From Lysinibacillus sp. OF-1 (lineage in GTDB: Bacteria; Bacillota; Bacilli; Bacillales_A; Planococcaceae), in assembly GCF_028356935.1 (NCBI RefSeq), contig NZ_CP102798.1, forward strand, positions 682,001 to 746,000: a DNA stretch of 64,000 bases, given 5' to 3'. The notes under the pieces are model-generated. The model saw only the letters and a list, made by a program, of their open reading frames with translations, had not been told where the DNA came from and ran no database searches. The position numbers were made by a program, and so were the translations under genes. How positions within the stretch are numbered: the stretch's first letter is position 1; each line of letters begins with the position of its first letter. Shown here piece after piece: positions 1 to 8,989 of this stretch.

Positions 1-988
1 AGGTGCTGTTGATGCACCAAACTACCGAAAAGTACATGCTCGAATTATGCCAAGACTTGGCGGCTTAGCCATTTTCCTTGCGTTTATAATTGGTGTGACG
101 ATTTTATATTCATTTTTAATCCATACTAAACATGGTAGTCCCGAATCTTTGTTAGCTATCATTATAGGTGCTTGTATTATCGTTGCCACTGGTGTTATTG
201 ACGATATGCGTGAGATTTCTGCCAAGGCAAAGATGATTGGTCAGCTAGGTGCCGCACTAATTGTTGTTTTTGTAGGTGGAATTCAAATTGAAATGGTTAA
301 TTTACCATTCTTAGGTACATTAGACTTTGGTTTACTAAGTATCCCATTAACAATTATTTGGATTGTTGGGGTTACAAATGCTATTAATTTAATTGATGGC
401 TTAGATGGCCTAGCAGCAGGTGTTTCTACAATTGCACTCATTACATTAGCAATCATGGCGTTTATTATGAGCAATATGTTTGTTTTAGCGCTAGCAGCCA
501 TTTTAGCTGTAGCTTCACTTGGTTTCTTATTTTATAATTTCCACCCAGCGAAAATTTTTATGGGTGATACAGGGGCATTGTTCCTCGGATTTATGATTTC
601 CGTGTTGGCATTACTTGGTTTTAAAAATGTTGCATTCGTAGCTTTAATCATTCCAATTATTATTCTTGGTGTACCAATTTCTGATACATTCTTTGCGATT
701 GTTCGTCGTGTACGCATGAAGAAGAAATGGTCTGATCCAGATAAATCTCACTTACACCACCGTTTACTGGATATGGGCTTTACACATCGTCAAACTGTAT
801 TAATTATTTATGGCATCGCGATGATGTTTGGATTAGCAGCGATCATCTTCTCTATGGCAAAATTATGGGGAGCTATTTTACTTGTAGCTGTTATTTTAAC
901 AGCCATTGAAATCTTTGTTGAGGTCATTGGGCTAGCAGGTAAAAACTATAGACCATTATTAAACTTTGTACGGATTTTCAGTAAATAA
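1..988 (+). CDS. tagO: Undecaprenyl-phosphate GlcNAc-1-phosphate transferase TagO/WecA (5' truncated by window)
   Basis: Membrane enzyme that moves GlcNAc-1-phosphate from UDP-GlcNAc to undecaprenyl phosphate, the first step of wall teichoic acid and related wall polymers. The frame is open from base 2, so the ATG at 47 is internal: the residues before it (VHARIMPRLGGLAI) are a conserved family segment. Visible family motifs are GVIDDMREIS, NAINLIDGLDGLAAG, the MGDTGALFLGF loop and the HLHHRLLDMGF histidine motif, set among about nine hydrophobic helices. The N-terminal helix lies outside the window. It is followed by a double hairpin terminator, so it ends its transcript here. In B. subtilis tagO lies near lytR, yvyE and degSU, as here. 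Confidence 0.95.
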   Translation, partial: GAVDAPNYRKVHARIMPRLGGLAIFLAFIIGVTILYSFLIHTKHGSPESLLAIIIGACIIVATGVIDDMREISAKAKMIGQLGAALIVVFVGGIQIEMVNLPFLGTLDFGLLSIPLTIIWIVGVTNAINLIDGLDGLAAGVSTIALITLAIMAFIMSNMFVLALAAILAVASLGFLFYNFHPAKIFMGDTGALFLGFMISVLALLGFKNVAFVALIIPIIILGVPISDTFFAIVRRVRMKKKWSDPDKSHLHHRLLDMGFTHRQTVLIIYGIAMMFGLAAIIFSMAKLWGAILLVAVILTAIEIFVEVIGLAGKNYRPLLNFVRIFSK

Positions 989-995
989 AACGAAA

Positions 996-1071
996 GCAAT
1001 CATACATTTTGTATGATTGCTCAGACTGTAGATAAACTCAAAAAAATTGAGTTTATCTACAGTCTTTTTTT
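996..1071 (+). terminator. Double hairpin terminator after tagO
   Basis: Two hairpins in succession: GCAATCATAC/GTATGATTGC (996-1020), then an 18-bp perfect stem AGACTGTAGATAAACTCA with its complement (1023-1064) followed by a run of T. The second is a strong intrinsic terminator. Confidence 0.85.
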
Positions 1072-1234
1072 ATTAAAACCGTCGATTGATGCTAAAGGCG
1101 GGGGCGAGCTGCTTCCCTCGCTTTGTTATTGCCACTACTTCGCACCAATCAGCTTCTACATAAAATACTTCATCGTGAACGATTAGAGATGTTAACGATC
1201 GATTAATAAGTACCTAAGAAGCATTTAGTACGAA

Positions 1235-1535
1235 AATGAAAGAAATCGCAACGAATATGGCGTATTGCCAATATAACCATGCATCACAATGTACAGAAAA
1301 TAACTCATTCAACACCATATTTGGGAATTATATTTAGAGGAAGCTGAACATTTACGACATTCCTATGACAGCAAACCAATTTATGCAAAGCGCAAAGAGA
1401 AGATTGAATGTGTCTTTGCGGACGCGAAGCAAAAGCATGGATTGTGATGGAAAAACCTTAAGAGATCTAAAAACATTGTTCATGCAGGTGAGGCTTACTT
1501 TTGCTGCCAAAGAAACTGGCTACTTGGATGTATAG
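1235..1535 (+). pseudogene. Remnant of an IS1182-family transposase (C-terminal part)
   Basis: No open frame survives, but conceptual translation in shifting frames gives pieces of an IS1182-type DDE transposase. They include a Cys-containing stretch ending ASQCTEN (about 1268-1300), then EEAEHLRH (from 1337), YAKRKEKIECVFADAKQKHG (about 1379-1440), and in another frame KTLRDLKTLFMQVRLTFAA. The family carries AKRKE-IE-VFADAKEKHGMR and TLRGL-K-MQ-LTFAAMN at the C-terminus, so the order is right. At least two frameshifts and in-frame stops make it dead. The rest of 1072-1720 shows no coding sequence and may be flanking debris of the same insertion; I could not define terminal inverted repeats. 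Confidence 0.7.
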
Positions 1536-1728
1536 CTTAAAAGAGCGCTTCTCAATGTCTTTCTTATTGATAAGCATAAATAGCAACTTTGAGTGAACTA
1601 TTACGGACGGACATTACCATTAGAATGTATAGGAAATAGAAAGGGAGGAAAGCTAAAATAGGCTTGTTTAACTAGTTCATGACAGGGTAAATGAAAAGAG
1701 CAGTTTAATCATTGGGGAAGTAATATAA

Positions 1729-1763
1729 AAAGCCCCTAGACAAGATGGCTTGTCTAAGGGCTT
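1729..1763 (-). terminator. Intrinsic terminator for the LCP gene
   Basis: On the minus strand a stem AAGCCCTTAGACAAG with its near complement is followed by TTTTATATTA, just past the stop codon of the minus-strand LCP gene. Confidence 0.8.
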
Positions 1764-1780
1764 TGGAAAGTCATTACTGG

Positions 1781-2836
1781 TTATTCAACGGCTGAATTAT
1801 CATCGCTTGCAGCACTGTCTGTTCCTGAAGTATTGCCACTTGTTAGGCTTGATGAACTTTCATTTCGTCCAAGATGGTTATTGAAGATTTCCTTCACTTC
1901 ATCTACAGAATCCTGATTTAACTGATAATAATATATACCAGTAGACATGTCATCTGTACCATCCAATGTTAAAGAGTCGATACGTGGAGCACCTTTTGAT
2001 AAATAAGATATGAAGGATTTCATTTCAGTGAATGTCATATCTGTTTTCATGTTATCACCAAGGGCTTTAATGACATCATCATACTTTGTGATGGAACCAA
2101 CAGAAGCAACTTTTTTGATAATAGCTGAAAGAATTTCTTGTTGACGTTTACCACGCTCAATATCACTATCTTGCTTACGTGTTCTTGCAAGGGCAAGAGC
2201 CTCACTACCGTTTAAATGCTGTAAGCCTGGCTGTAAATTGATTGTGAATTTATCAAATTCATCTAATTCGTGTAAAGCATAAGGTACCTCTGCTTCAATA
2301 CCACCGAGTGCATCGACAACGTCAATGAAGGCATTGAAGTTCATACGCACATAATAGTCGATTGGAATGTCAAATAGTTGTTCTACTGTTTCAATAGTAG
2401 TAAGTGTTCCACCCATGGCATGAGCATGAGTAATTTTATCTTTATAACCGACCTTAGGAATATAAACGTAAGAATCACGAGGAATACTTAACATTTTAAT
2501 TGTATGTGTTTTGTTATTTAACGTAGCTAAAATAAGTGCATCGGAACGTGAGTTTTCAGAACCCTGTCCACGATTATCACTATCATCAACCCCGACAAAT
2601 AAAATAGATACATTATCATGTACTGGCTCTACTTTTTCTTCTCGCTGAGTAGAAACCTGTCGACCTTCTAATTCCTCGTATGCTGAGTTTGCAGCATGCT
2701 CTACCTGTTTTGTAAGGTAAACACCATAAGCCGTTACACAAATCACCAAGCTGGCAACTAATAGTAGTGTAACTTTTATAATTAAGGAAGCTTTAGAAGA
2801 TCTTTTTTTGTACGGTTTAACAGATCTTTTTTTCAT
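1781..2836 (-). CDS. LytR-CpsA-Psr (LCP) family cell wall polymer ligase
   Basis: Extracellular membrane-anchored phosphotransferase that attaches wall teichoic acid or related polymers from undecaprenyl carrier to peptidoglycan (family role). The 351-residue protein has a Lys/Arg-rich cytoplasmic N-terminus (about 1-18), one membrane helix (about 19-42) and an LCP domain. Visible LCP features are SRSDALILATLN, MLSIPRDSYV with its conserved Arg-Asp, and the RKQDSDIERGKRQQ arginine motif. The last 30 residues are a Ser/Thr-rich low-complexity tail. An AGAGGAG site lies upstream of ATG 2836. Next to tagO, it fits a wall-polymer role; it is the positional counterpart of B. subtilis lytR/tagU, but the exact paralogue cannot be fixed from sequence alone. 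Confidence 0.93.
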   Translation of the reverse strand: MKKRSVKPYKKRSSKASLIIKVTLLLVASLVICVTAYGVYLTKQVEHAANSAYEELEGRQVSTQREEKVEPVHDNVSILFVGVDDSDNRGQGSENSRSDALILATLNNKTHTIKMLSIPRDSYVYIPKVGYKDKITHAHAMGGTLTTIETVEQLFDIPIDYYVRMNFNAFIDVVDALGGIEAEVPYALHELDEFDKFTINLQPGLQHLNGSEALALARTRKQDSDIERGKRQQEILSAIIKKVASVGSITKYDDVIKALGDNMKTDMTFTEMKSFISYLSKGAPRIDSLTLDGTDDMSTGIYYYQLNQDSVDEVKEIFNNHLGRNESSSSLTSGNTSGTDSAASDDNSAVE

Positions 2837-2984
2837 ATTAGATATATTCTCCTCTAATTATTGGGAATAATAATGCGATAAAGCTAAATTTTATTCAATT
2901 ACAATAAAGCAAACGAATGGTCAATAAAAATAGCCTAACAAAAAAATTATACTATGCATATTTAGTTTCGACAATTAAAACTAT

Positions 2985-3620
2985 TTATTTGACAATAAAT
3001 TCTATAAATTGAGCATCTTCGAATGTAATGGATGCTTGTCCATTTGTGATTTCTGTAATCCAATTTCGGAACTGCTCTTCTTCCTCTTTTAACACAGAAG
3101 TAATGATTTCGACACCCTCTAAATACCGTATTTCCTCTAAAGAGTAAGATGAACCTCTTATTTCATTTTCGACTTTCCCTAGCCATGTGTAATCAATGGC
3201 TACCTTCATGAAATGATGAAGTTTACGTTCAACTACTTGTGCAGCAATGAGACCCTCTGTTGTCGCTTTCCCGTAAGCACGAATGAGACCACCGCCACCG
3301 AGCTTAATACCTCCAAAATAGCGAGTAACTACGACGACCGTATCTTTTAAGCCTTGTTTTTTTAAGACCTCTAACATAGGGACGCCAGCCGTACCACTAG
3401 GTTCCCCGTCATCATTCGCTTTTTGAATATGATCATGCTCACCAATAATATAGGCTGAGCAGTTATGTGTTGCATTATGATGCATTTTTTTTATACGATC
3501 TATAAAGGAAATTGCATCCTCTTCCGTTTCTGCACGTTCTATATAAGTGAGAAAGCGGGATTTGGAAATAACAATTTCGCTTTCACCATATCCTTTTACT
3601 GTTAAATAGTTTTCTCTCAT
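2985..3620 (-). CDS. yvyE: YvyE/YigZ (IMPACT) family protein
   Basis: Member of the YigZ/IMPACT family, conserved but of uncertain function (linked to translation control in other organisms). The N-terminal domain shows the family signatures SKSRFLTYI, HNCSAYIIG, NDDGEPSGTAG and VTRYFGGIKLGGGGLIRAYG; a small ferredoxin-like C-terminal domain follows. The frame is open to a TTG at 3629, but the AAAGGAG site (3631-3637) is only 1 base from that TTG and 10 bases from ATG 3620, so I choose ATG 3620 (211 residues). It is divergent from degS, as yvyE is in B. subtilis. Confidence 0.92.
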   Translation of the reverse strand: MRENYLTVKGYGESEIVISKSRFLTYIERAETEEDAISFIDRIKKMHHNATHNCSAYIIGEHDHIQKANDDGEPSGTAGVPMLEVLKKQGLKDTVVVVTRYFGGIKLGGGGLIRAYGKATTEGLIAAQVVERKLHHFMKVAIDYTWLGKVENEIRGSSYSLEEIRYLEGVEIITSVLKEEEEQFRNWITEITNGQASITFEDAQFIEFIVK

Positions 3621-3697
3621 CCGTATCAATCTCCTTTTAATTAGAGTTCTATTCTATAATTTTCGTGTAGAAAAAGCATTAAATTTTAGCATGGTAA

Positions 3698-3706
3698 TGC
3701 TATAAT
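3698..3706 (+). promoter_or_regulatory. Extended -10 promoter for degSU
   Basis: TGC-TATAAT, a perfect -10 with the extended TG dinucleotide, 80 bases before the degS start. The -35 region (ATTAAA around 3678) is weak, as is common with extended -10 sites. Confidence 0.55.
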
Positions 3707-3785
3707 GGGTGTAGACTATGGAATATATGAAATTGGTCTATTAAAATAGTGAGTAATCATAAGACATTAGACTGGGGAGTATACT

Positions 3786-4934
3786 ATGTTTTCAAATGAT
3801 ACCTTCGATTTAAAGTCGCTTGATGACATTTTCAATCGAATGTTAGATACAATCATGAGCTCAAAGGATGACATCTTTATTATAAGTGAACAAAGCCGAA
3901 GAAGCTTTGAAGATATGCAAAAAGAGCTGGAAATTGTTCGAAAACAAATATCAATTGTAATTGATGAAGGCGATGCTCTGGAAAAAAGTACGCAGCTTGC
4001 TAAGCAAAGACTTGTATTAGTAAGTAAAGCTTTTGATAATTATACCGAAGAACAAGTTAGAGAAGCATATGAAACTGCACATGATTTCCAGGTAAAGCTC
4101 TCCGTTATTAGAACGCAAGAAAAACAGCTACGCGATAAAAGAGATGATCTAGAGAGAAGATTAAGAGGATTACTCGATACGATTGAACGTGCTGATCATA
4201 TTGTCAATCAGGTAAATGTCATTTTGAATTACTTAACTTCAGATTTAAAAAATGTTGGTTTAGCGCTTGAACAAGCAAAAATGAAGCAAGATTTTGGGAT
4301 ACGTATTATTGCAGCTCAAGAAGAAGAGCGTAAGCGTTTATCGAGAGAGATTCATGATGGACCTGCTCAAATGCTTGCAAATGTACTAATGCGCACTGAT
4401 TTAATAGATAGAACGTATCGTGAAAAGGGTATTGAAAATGCATTGGCTGAAATTGCTGATTTAAAGAAAACGGTGCGAAATGCTTTATCTGAGGTGCGAC
4501 GTATTATTTATGATCTACGACCAATGGCACTTGATGATTTGGGAATTGTTCCGACATTAAAGAAGTATTTATCGACAGTAACTGAATATAATCCAGGTGT
4601 TGAAGTTCATTTCCAATCGAGAAGTACAGAAAAACGTATACCTTCAAATTATGAGGTATCCATTTTCCGATTAGTGCAGGAATGCGTAACAAATGCCATG
4701 AAGCATGGAAAATGTAAAGACATTTGGGTAAAGCTTGAGTGGTTAAAAGAAGCTGTCAATATCGTTGTGAAAGATGATGGCATTGGCTTTGATCCACAAG
4801 TAGTGAAAGACCATTCCTTTGGGATTTTAGGAATGAAAGAACGTATCGAAATTTTAAATGGTACAATCACGATTACTAGTGAAATCAATCGAGGGACAAC
4901 GGTTTTATTTAAAATACCGTTAGAAGTAGAGTGA
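3786..4934 (+). CDS. degS: Sensor histidine kinase DegS
   Basis: Cytoplasmic two-component kinase that phosphorylates DegU; in B. subtilis it controls exoenzymes, motility and competence. The 382-residue protein has no membrane segment. Residues about 20-180 form a long coiled-coil sensory region. A HisKA_3 dimerisation domain follows with the phospho-accepting histidine in REIHDGPAQMLANVL, then YDLRPMALDDLG and a HATPase domain with ECVTNAMKHGK, VKDDGIGFD and FGILGMKERIEILNG. ATG 3786 has a GGGGAG site just upstream. degU follows 34 bases later, so the two are co-transcribed. Length matches B. subtilis DegS (about 385). Confidence 0.97.
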   Translation: MFSNDTFDLKSLDDIFNRMLDTIMSSKDDIFIISEQSRRSFEDMQKELEIVRKQISIVIDEGDALEKSTQLAKQRLVLVSKAFDNYTEEQVREAYETAHDFQVKLSVIRTQEKQLRDKRDDLERRLRGLLDTIERADHIVNQVNVILNYLTSDLKNVGLALEQAKMKQDFGIRIIAAQEEERKRLSREIHDGPAQMLANVLMRTDLIDRTYREKGIENALAEIADLKKTVRNALSEVRRIIYDLRPMALDDLGIVPTLKKYLSTVTEYNPGVEVHFQSRSTEKRIPSNYEVSIFRLVQECVTNAMKHGKCKDIWVKLEWLKEAVNIVVKDDGIGFDPQVVKDHSFGILGMKERIEILNGTITITSEINRGTTVLFKIPLEVE

Positions 4935-4968
4935 TGCAATGTTGCAGAAATTTAGGGGGTAAAGACAA

Positions 4969-5643
4969 ATGACAAAGATTATAATTGTAGACGATCACCA
5001 GCTATTCCGCGAAGGAGTAAAACGCATTTTAGATTTTGAAGATACGTTTGATGTAGTAGCTGAAGGTGATGATGGTACTGACGTGGTTACGTTATATGCT
5101 GAAAACGAACCAGATGTTGTATTAATGGATATTAACATGCCAGGTAAAAATGGAGTAGAAGCAACGTCAGAGTTAATCAATGATTTTCCTGATGCGAAAG
5201 TGATTATGCTGTCGATCCATGATGATGAAACATATGTCACACATGCATTAAAATCAGGTGCTCTTGGCTATATGTTAAAAGAGATGGATGCCGATGAAAT
5301 CGTTGAAGCGATCAAAGTCGTTGCTAATGGTGGATCTTATTTACATCCAAAAGTAACAAAAAACCTAGTAGCTGAGTTCAAACGCCTGTCTGAACACGAA
5401 AATAAAGGGAACTTCCACCAAACGGAAATTCGCCGTCCATTCCATTTATTAACTAAACGTGAATGTGAAGTATTACAGCTATTAACAGATGGTCAATCAA
5501 ACCGTACAATTGGTGAGACATTGTTTATCTCTGAAAAAACGGTTAAAAACCACGTTTCAAGTATTCTACAAAAAATGAATGTTAATGACCGTACACAAGC
5601 TGTTGTAACAGCCATTAAAAATGGTTGGGTGGAAGTACGATAA
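4969..5643 (+). CDS. degU: Response regulator DegU
   Basis: NarL/FixJ-type response regulator and partner of DegS. The receiver domain (about 1-125) shows the acidic VDDHQLF pocket, the phospho-accepting Asp in [13 protein letters not shown] and the conserved Lys in MLKEMDADE. The LuxR-type helix-turn-helix at the C-terminus contains [18 protein letters not shown] and [18 protein letters not shown]. The 224-residue length fits. In B. subtilis DegU acts on comK, flagellar and exoenzyme genes; several such targets (ComK-family genes, the flagellar operons) lie in this same window. The ribosome site is AGGGGG and a hairpin terminator follows. Confidence 0.98.
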   Translation: MTKIIIVDDHQLFREGVKRILDFEDTFDVVAEGDDGTDVVTLYAENEPDVVLMDINMPGKNGVEATSELINDFPDAKVIMLSIHDDETYVTHALKSGALGYMLKEMDADEIVEAIKVVANGGSYLHPKVTKNLVAEFKRLSEHENKGNFHQTEIRRPFHLLTKRECEVLQLLTDGQSNRTIGETLFISEKTVKNHVSSILQKMNVNDRTQAVVTAIKNGWVEVR

Positions 5644-5648
5644 GTGCT

Positions 5649-5703
5649 AAAACTGTTTTTAAAGGCTACTTTCTATTGAAGTAGTTTTTAAAACAGTTTT
5701 TTA
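5649..5703 (+). terminator. Terminator after degU
   Basis: A long interrupted stem: outer arms AAAACTGTTTT and AAAACAGTTTT, inner arms CTACTT and AAGTAG, then a T run. Confidence 0.75.
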
Positions 5704-5937
5704 TTGTTTTTTGGTAATTATTTATAAAGGTTTACGAAATCATGAAGAGGCTATTCACAATTTTGTAACATTGCTAAACGGGACTGTTTATACGTATAAA
5801 CATGAAAACTAACAGAACGTGCAACATTTTACAAGCAAATGCGTCATAAGAAAGATGTAGCACCTAAATGTTGAAAAAGCACAACAAAATTCCTACTACA
5901 GCATTTATATGCTACAATATGCGCGGGAGGTTTTTTG
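5704..5937. other. Intergenic region without a recognised gene
   Basis: About 230 bases between degU and the lipoprotein gene. I see no open frame with a ribosome site. A TACAAT -10-like hexamer near 5912 could serve the lipoprotein gene, but a matching -35 is not convincing. Confidence 0.4.
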
Positions 5938-6489
5938 ATGTTAAAGAAAAGTTTTCTAGCAGTGTTAATCTTATTCGTATTAACTTTAACTGCATGTGGT
6001 AATAAAGAAGAGAAGATGAGTGACGAGGATCGAGAAAAAGTAATAGAAGATGGTACAGTAGGCTTTGAGATGATGGGTGGTAATGTGGAAAAAGCTGAAA
6101 ATGTGCCAGCAGCAGATGAAAAGGCAATTTTAGCATCTTTCGATGAGTATATTGCTGCATTAAATGCTGAAGAAATCGAGCGTTATATGAAGACAATCTC
6201 GAAAAATCCAAAGGGTTTTAAATACGATGAAGAAAAAACATATGCAACAGAAGTATTCGATCAATTTGATATTAAGCGTGATGTAGAAAACGTAACGATT
6301 GCTAAATATGAACCAGAAGAGGCTCAGGTGTTTGCCAACATGAAAATGCACTCTCTTCAGATTGAGACAAATGTTGAACACGAAAGTGCAGGACGTCAAG
6401 TAACAGTCTTTGTGAAGGAAGACGATGATTGGAAGGTTACAAGTGTCTTTTATATTGGTGATGACTCACAGTCTAGTACAGGCAACTAA
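5938..6489 (+). CDS. Putative lipoprotein with NTF2-like C-terminal domain
   Basis: No specific family recognised. The first 20 residues are a lipoprotein signal peptide with lipobox LTLTAC followed by GNKEEK, so the mature 160-residue protein should be lipid-anchored outside the membrane. The C-terminal part, starting AILASFDEYIAALNAEEIERY and ending in DDDWKVTSVFYIGDD, has the helix-then-sheet pattern of NTF2-like/SnoaL-type domains; this is my reading of the pattern. The frame extends to TTG 5935, but GGGAGG (5925-5930) is 7 bases from ATG 5938, which I choose. It sits alone between degU and the degV-family gene, where B. subtilis has no such gene, so it looks like a lineage-specific insertion. 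Confidence 0.75.
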   Translation: MLKKSFLAVLILFVLTLTACGNKEEKMSDEDREKVIEDGTVGFEMMGGNVEKAENVPAADEKAILASFDEYIAALNAEEIERYMKTISKNPKGFKYDEEKTYATEVFDQFDIKRDVENVTIAKYEPEEAQVFANMKMHSLQIETNVEHESAGRQVTVFVKEDDDWKVTSVFYIGDDSQSSTGN

Positions 6490-6496
6490 CAGGAGC

Positions 6497-6530
6497 TATC
6501 TTCATTCAATATAAGAATTGAGTGAAGATA
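6497..6530. repeat. Hairpin repeat with TATCTTCATT arms (copy 1)
   Basis: Arms TATCTTCATTCAA (6497-6509) and TTGAGTGAAGATA (6518-6530) with one mismatch. The TATCTTCATT/AATGAAGATA arm recurs at 36128-36175, so this may be a short dispersed palindromic element rather than a simple terminator. Confidence 0.5.
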
Positions 6531-6548
6531 CGCCTACTATACATAGAA

Positions 6549-6622
6549 AATGAATGCGAAATGAATAACGAAAACGTGAATCTCACGTTCGTCATTCATT
6601 TTACATTCATTTCTTTTTGTTT
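6549..6622 (+). terminator. Very long imperfect hairpin after the lipoprotein gene
   Basis: Arms of about 29-31 bases from AATGAATG (6549) to CATTCATT (6611), with an ATC loop near 6580 and a few mismatches, followed by TTCTTTTTGTTTT. It can act as a terminator, though the stem is far longer than usual. Confidence 0.55.
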
Positions 6623-6716
6623 TCATTCCGTATCCTGTGCGACAGCGAACAAACAACAACAATTGCACCAAGAAGAAATAGATTGTAAACTAAGAATCAT
6701 AGGAGAGTGGACATGG

Positions 6717-7559
6717 ATGAGGACGGCAATCGTAACAGATAGTACTGCATATCTTTCAGCTGAGGAACGTGCACGCTTAAACATTCACATGATACCTTTA
6801 AGTGTTAATATCTCAGGTGAACTATTTGCAGAAGAAGTAGACATCACAGCATCTGAGTTTTACGATAAGGTGCGTGGAGCAAAAGAATTCCCAAAAACAA
6901 CACAGCCTCCAATCGGAGAATTTGTTGCTCTCTTTGACGAGCTAGCGAAGGATTATGACGAGGTTATTTCGATCCATTTATCAAGTGGTATTAGTGGAAC
7001 ATATCAAGGGGCAGTACAGGCAGGTGAAATGGTAGAAGGCATAAAAGTGCATGCCTTTGACAGTGAAATTTCCTGTGCGGTTCAGGGCTTTTATGTTTTA
7101 AAAGCTGCTGAAATGGCGAAAGAGGGCCATTCAGCGCAAGACATACTGGCGGCATTAGCGGACATGCAGCAGTATATCCGTGCTTACTTCATTGTAGACG
7201 ACTTAGCTCATTTACAACGTGGTGGGCGTTTGTCTTCTGCGGCAGCCTTGATCGGCGGCTTATTACAAGTAAAGCCTGTTCTACATTTTGTAGACAAGGT
7301 GATTGTGCCTTTTGAAAAAATCCGAACACGTAAAAAAGCATTAAAACGTGTAGAGGAATTGCTAGCAGAGGATGCGAGAAAGTATGAAGCTATGGACGCT
7401 GTTGTCATACACGGCAATTGCCAAGCAGAAGCACAAGAATGGCTAGAGCAATTAGCAGAAGCGTACCCGAACGTAAGTTTTAAATTAAGCTATTTCGGCC
7501 CTGTCATTGGCACACATTTAGGTGAAGGATCGATGGGCTTAGGCTGGACAAAAAAATAA
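6717..7559 (+). CDS. DegV family fatty-acid-binding protein (FakB-like)
   Basis: DegV/FakB proteins bind a fatty acid and present it to the kinase FakA (established for the family). The 280-residue protein starts with the family segment MRTAIVTDSTAYL and carries TTQPPIGEF, SIHLSSGISGTYQGA, RGGRLSSAAALIGGLLQVKPVL and the final GEGSMGLGW; the Ser/Thr-Ser pair near TDSTA and the SSGISGT loop are typical lipid-headgroup contacts. The frame runs upstream to 6522 but that extension is rich in repeats and hairpin sequence; ATG 6717 has AGGAGAG (6701-6707) at proper spacing. It is the counterpart of B. subtilis yviA, between degU and comFA. Confidence 0.92.
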   Translation: MRTAIVTDSTAYLSAEERARLNIHMIPLSVNISGELFAEEVDITASEFYDKVRGAKEFPKTTQPPIGEFVALFDELAKDYDEVISIHLSSGISGTYQGAVQAGEMVEGIKVHAFDSEISCAVQGFYVLKAAEMAKEGHSAQDILAALADMQQYIRAYFIVDDLAHLQRGGRLSSAAALIGGLLQVKPVLHFVDKVIVPFEKIRTRKKALKRVEELLAEDARKYEAMDAVVIHGNCQAEAQEWLEQLAEAYPNVSFKLSYFGPVIGTHLGEGSMGLGWTKK

Positions 7560-7574
7560 AATTTCTATGAGAAG

Positions 7575-7602
7575 GTCTCTACAGCAAAGTAGAGGCTTTT
7601 TT
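7575..7602 (+). terminator. Terminator after the degV-family gene
   Basis: Stem GTCTCTAC/GTAGAGGC with a 6-base loop and a T run, immediately upstream of the comFA ribosome site. Confidence 0.7.
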
Positions 7603-7621
7603 CTATGGAGGGAGAGAAATT

Positions 7622-8989
7622 ATGAAATATAAAGGTTGGCTGTTACCACCAGCATTACGTGATTTCCATGAAGGTCGCATTTGGTTAAAAAATCATTCTC
7701 CATATTCATCAGCACATATTGATAACGCAATCGAGCGAAAATATTTTAATTTAATAGAAGGAATTCAAATGAAGCCAGTTATTCGTTGCAATCGCTGCCA
7801 CAATACAAACCCGCAATTATTCACTCTATTTGATTGCTCAAAATGCCAGCAACAATGTTTATATTGTCGGCATTGTATCAAAATGGGGAGGGTGAGCAGC
7901 TGTACGAATTTGATGGTTTGGATTGGTCCTAAAGCCATTAAGACGTACAAGCATTTATTCAAATGGGCAGGGCAATTCACGGAACTTCAACAACAGGCTG
8001 CAAATGAAACTTTAGCAAGTGTGACAGCAAAGCGTTCGCATTTAATTCATGCAGTGTGTGGTGCTGGAAAAACCGAGCTGCTTTTTCCAACGGTTTATGA
8101 TGCGCTAAAGCGAGGGCTACGTGTTTGTATTGCAACACCACGCACAGATGTAGTGTTGGAATTGACGCCACGCTTCCAGCAAGTATTCCCTGAAACTATT
8201 ATTCATGCATTATACGGTGGTGTCTTACAACAACATGGCTATGCCCAGATGGTTATAGCAACGACCCATCAGCTTTACCGATTTGACAAGGCTTTTGATG
8301 TTATCATTGTCGATGAAGCAGATGCTTTTCCTTATACATTTGATGAAACCCTACAAAGAGCAGTAGGAAAGGCTAAAAAAGAACATGCTCCTATTGTATT
8401 TGTTACAGCAACCCCATCACCATCATTACTACATGCCTTTCAGCAAGAAAGCTACTCCTTTATTCCAAAACGCTATCACAATCATCCATTGCCAGTTCCT
8501 CAAGTGCGTGCTTTATGGGGCTATGATAAAAGCTTCCAGCGAGGTACAATCCCCAAAAGGTTAAAAAAATGGACAGAGGAACGTCTTAGCCAAAAGCAGC
8601 CATTTTTAATCTTCTTTCCAACAATCGCCTTAATGAATAGAGCAGAACCCCTTTTTCAGTTGCTAGATGAAAAGATAGTAGCTGTGCATGCAGCAGATTC
8701 GGAGCGAAAGGAAAAGGTGCTGAAGCTAAGAAATAAAGAAGTTCCAGGCTTATTAACTACAACTATATTAGAAAGAGGCATTACAATTAGCAATGTACAG
8801 GTGGCAGTAATCGGAGCAGAGTCATTGATTTTTACTGCCAGCGCTCTTATTCAAATTGCGGGTCGTGTTGGGCGGGATAGACAATTTCCTGCTGGTGAGG
8901 TCTTGTTCTTTCATCACGGCATCACAATAGAGATGGATGAGGCATGTGCAAAAATTGCTTTATATAATAGAAAAGGATTTCCCCAATGA
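7622..8989 (+). CDS. comFA: Competence DNA helicase/translocase ComFA
   Basis: Cytoplasmic ATPase that helps pull single-stranded DNA through the ComEC channel during transformation. Residues about 56-95 hold a cysteine cluster (CNRCH, CSKCQQQCLYCRHC) that binds zinc in the family. Helicase motifs follow in order: Walker A HAVCGAGKTELLF, IATPRTDVVLEL, DEAD box IIVDEADAFPY, FVTATPS, TTTILERGITI and IQIAGRVGRDRQ. The 455-residue length fits. It overlaps comFC by four bases (ATGA), so the two are translationally coupled. No comFB lies between them, unlike in B. subtilis. Confidence 0.96.
   Translation: MKYKGWLLPPALRDFHEGRIWLKNHSPYSSAHIDNAIERKYFNLIEGIQMKPVIRCNRCHNTNPQLFTLFDCSKCQQQCLYCRHCIKMGRVSSCTNLMVWIGPKAIKTYKHLFKWAGQFTELQQQAANETLASVTAKRSHLIHAVCGAGKTELLFPTVYDALKRGLRVCIATPRTDVVLELTPRFQQVFPETIIHALYGGVLQQHGYAQMVIATTHQLYRFDKAFDVIIVDEADAFPYTFDETLQRAVGKAKKEHAPIVFVTATPSPSLLHAFQQESYSFIPKRYHNHPLPVPQVRALWGYDKSFQRGTIPKRLKKWTEERLSQKQPFLIFFPTIALMNRAEPLFQLLDEKIVAVHAADSERKEKVLKLRNKEVPGLLTTTILERGITISNVQVAVIGAESLIFTASALIQIAGRVGRDRQFPAGEVLFFHHGITIEMDEACAKIALYNRKGFPQ

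Noticed and set aside
47..49. ATG 47 as the start of tagO
   Set aside because: Conserved family residues are encoded upstream in the same frame up to the window edge.
6522..6716. N-terminal extension of the degV-family protein
   Set aside because: The extra 65 codons cover a long hairpin, lack family similarity and are bypassed by a good ribosome site at 6701.
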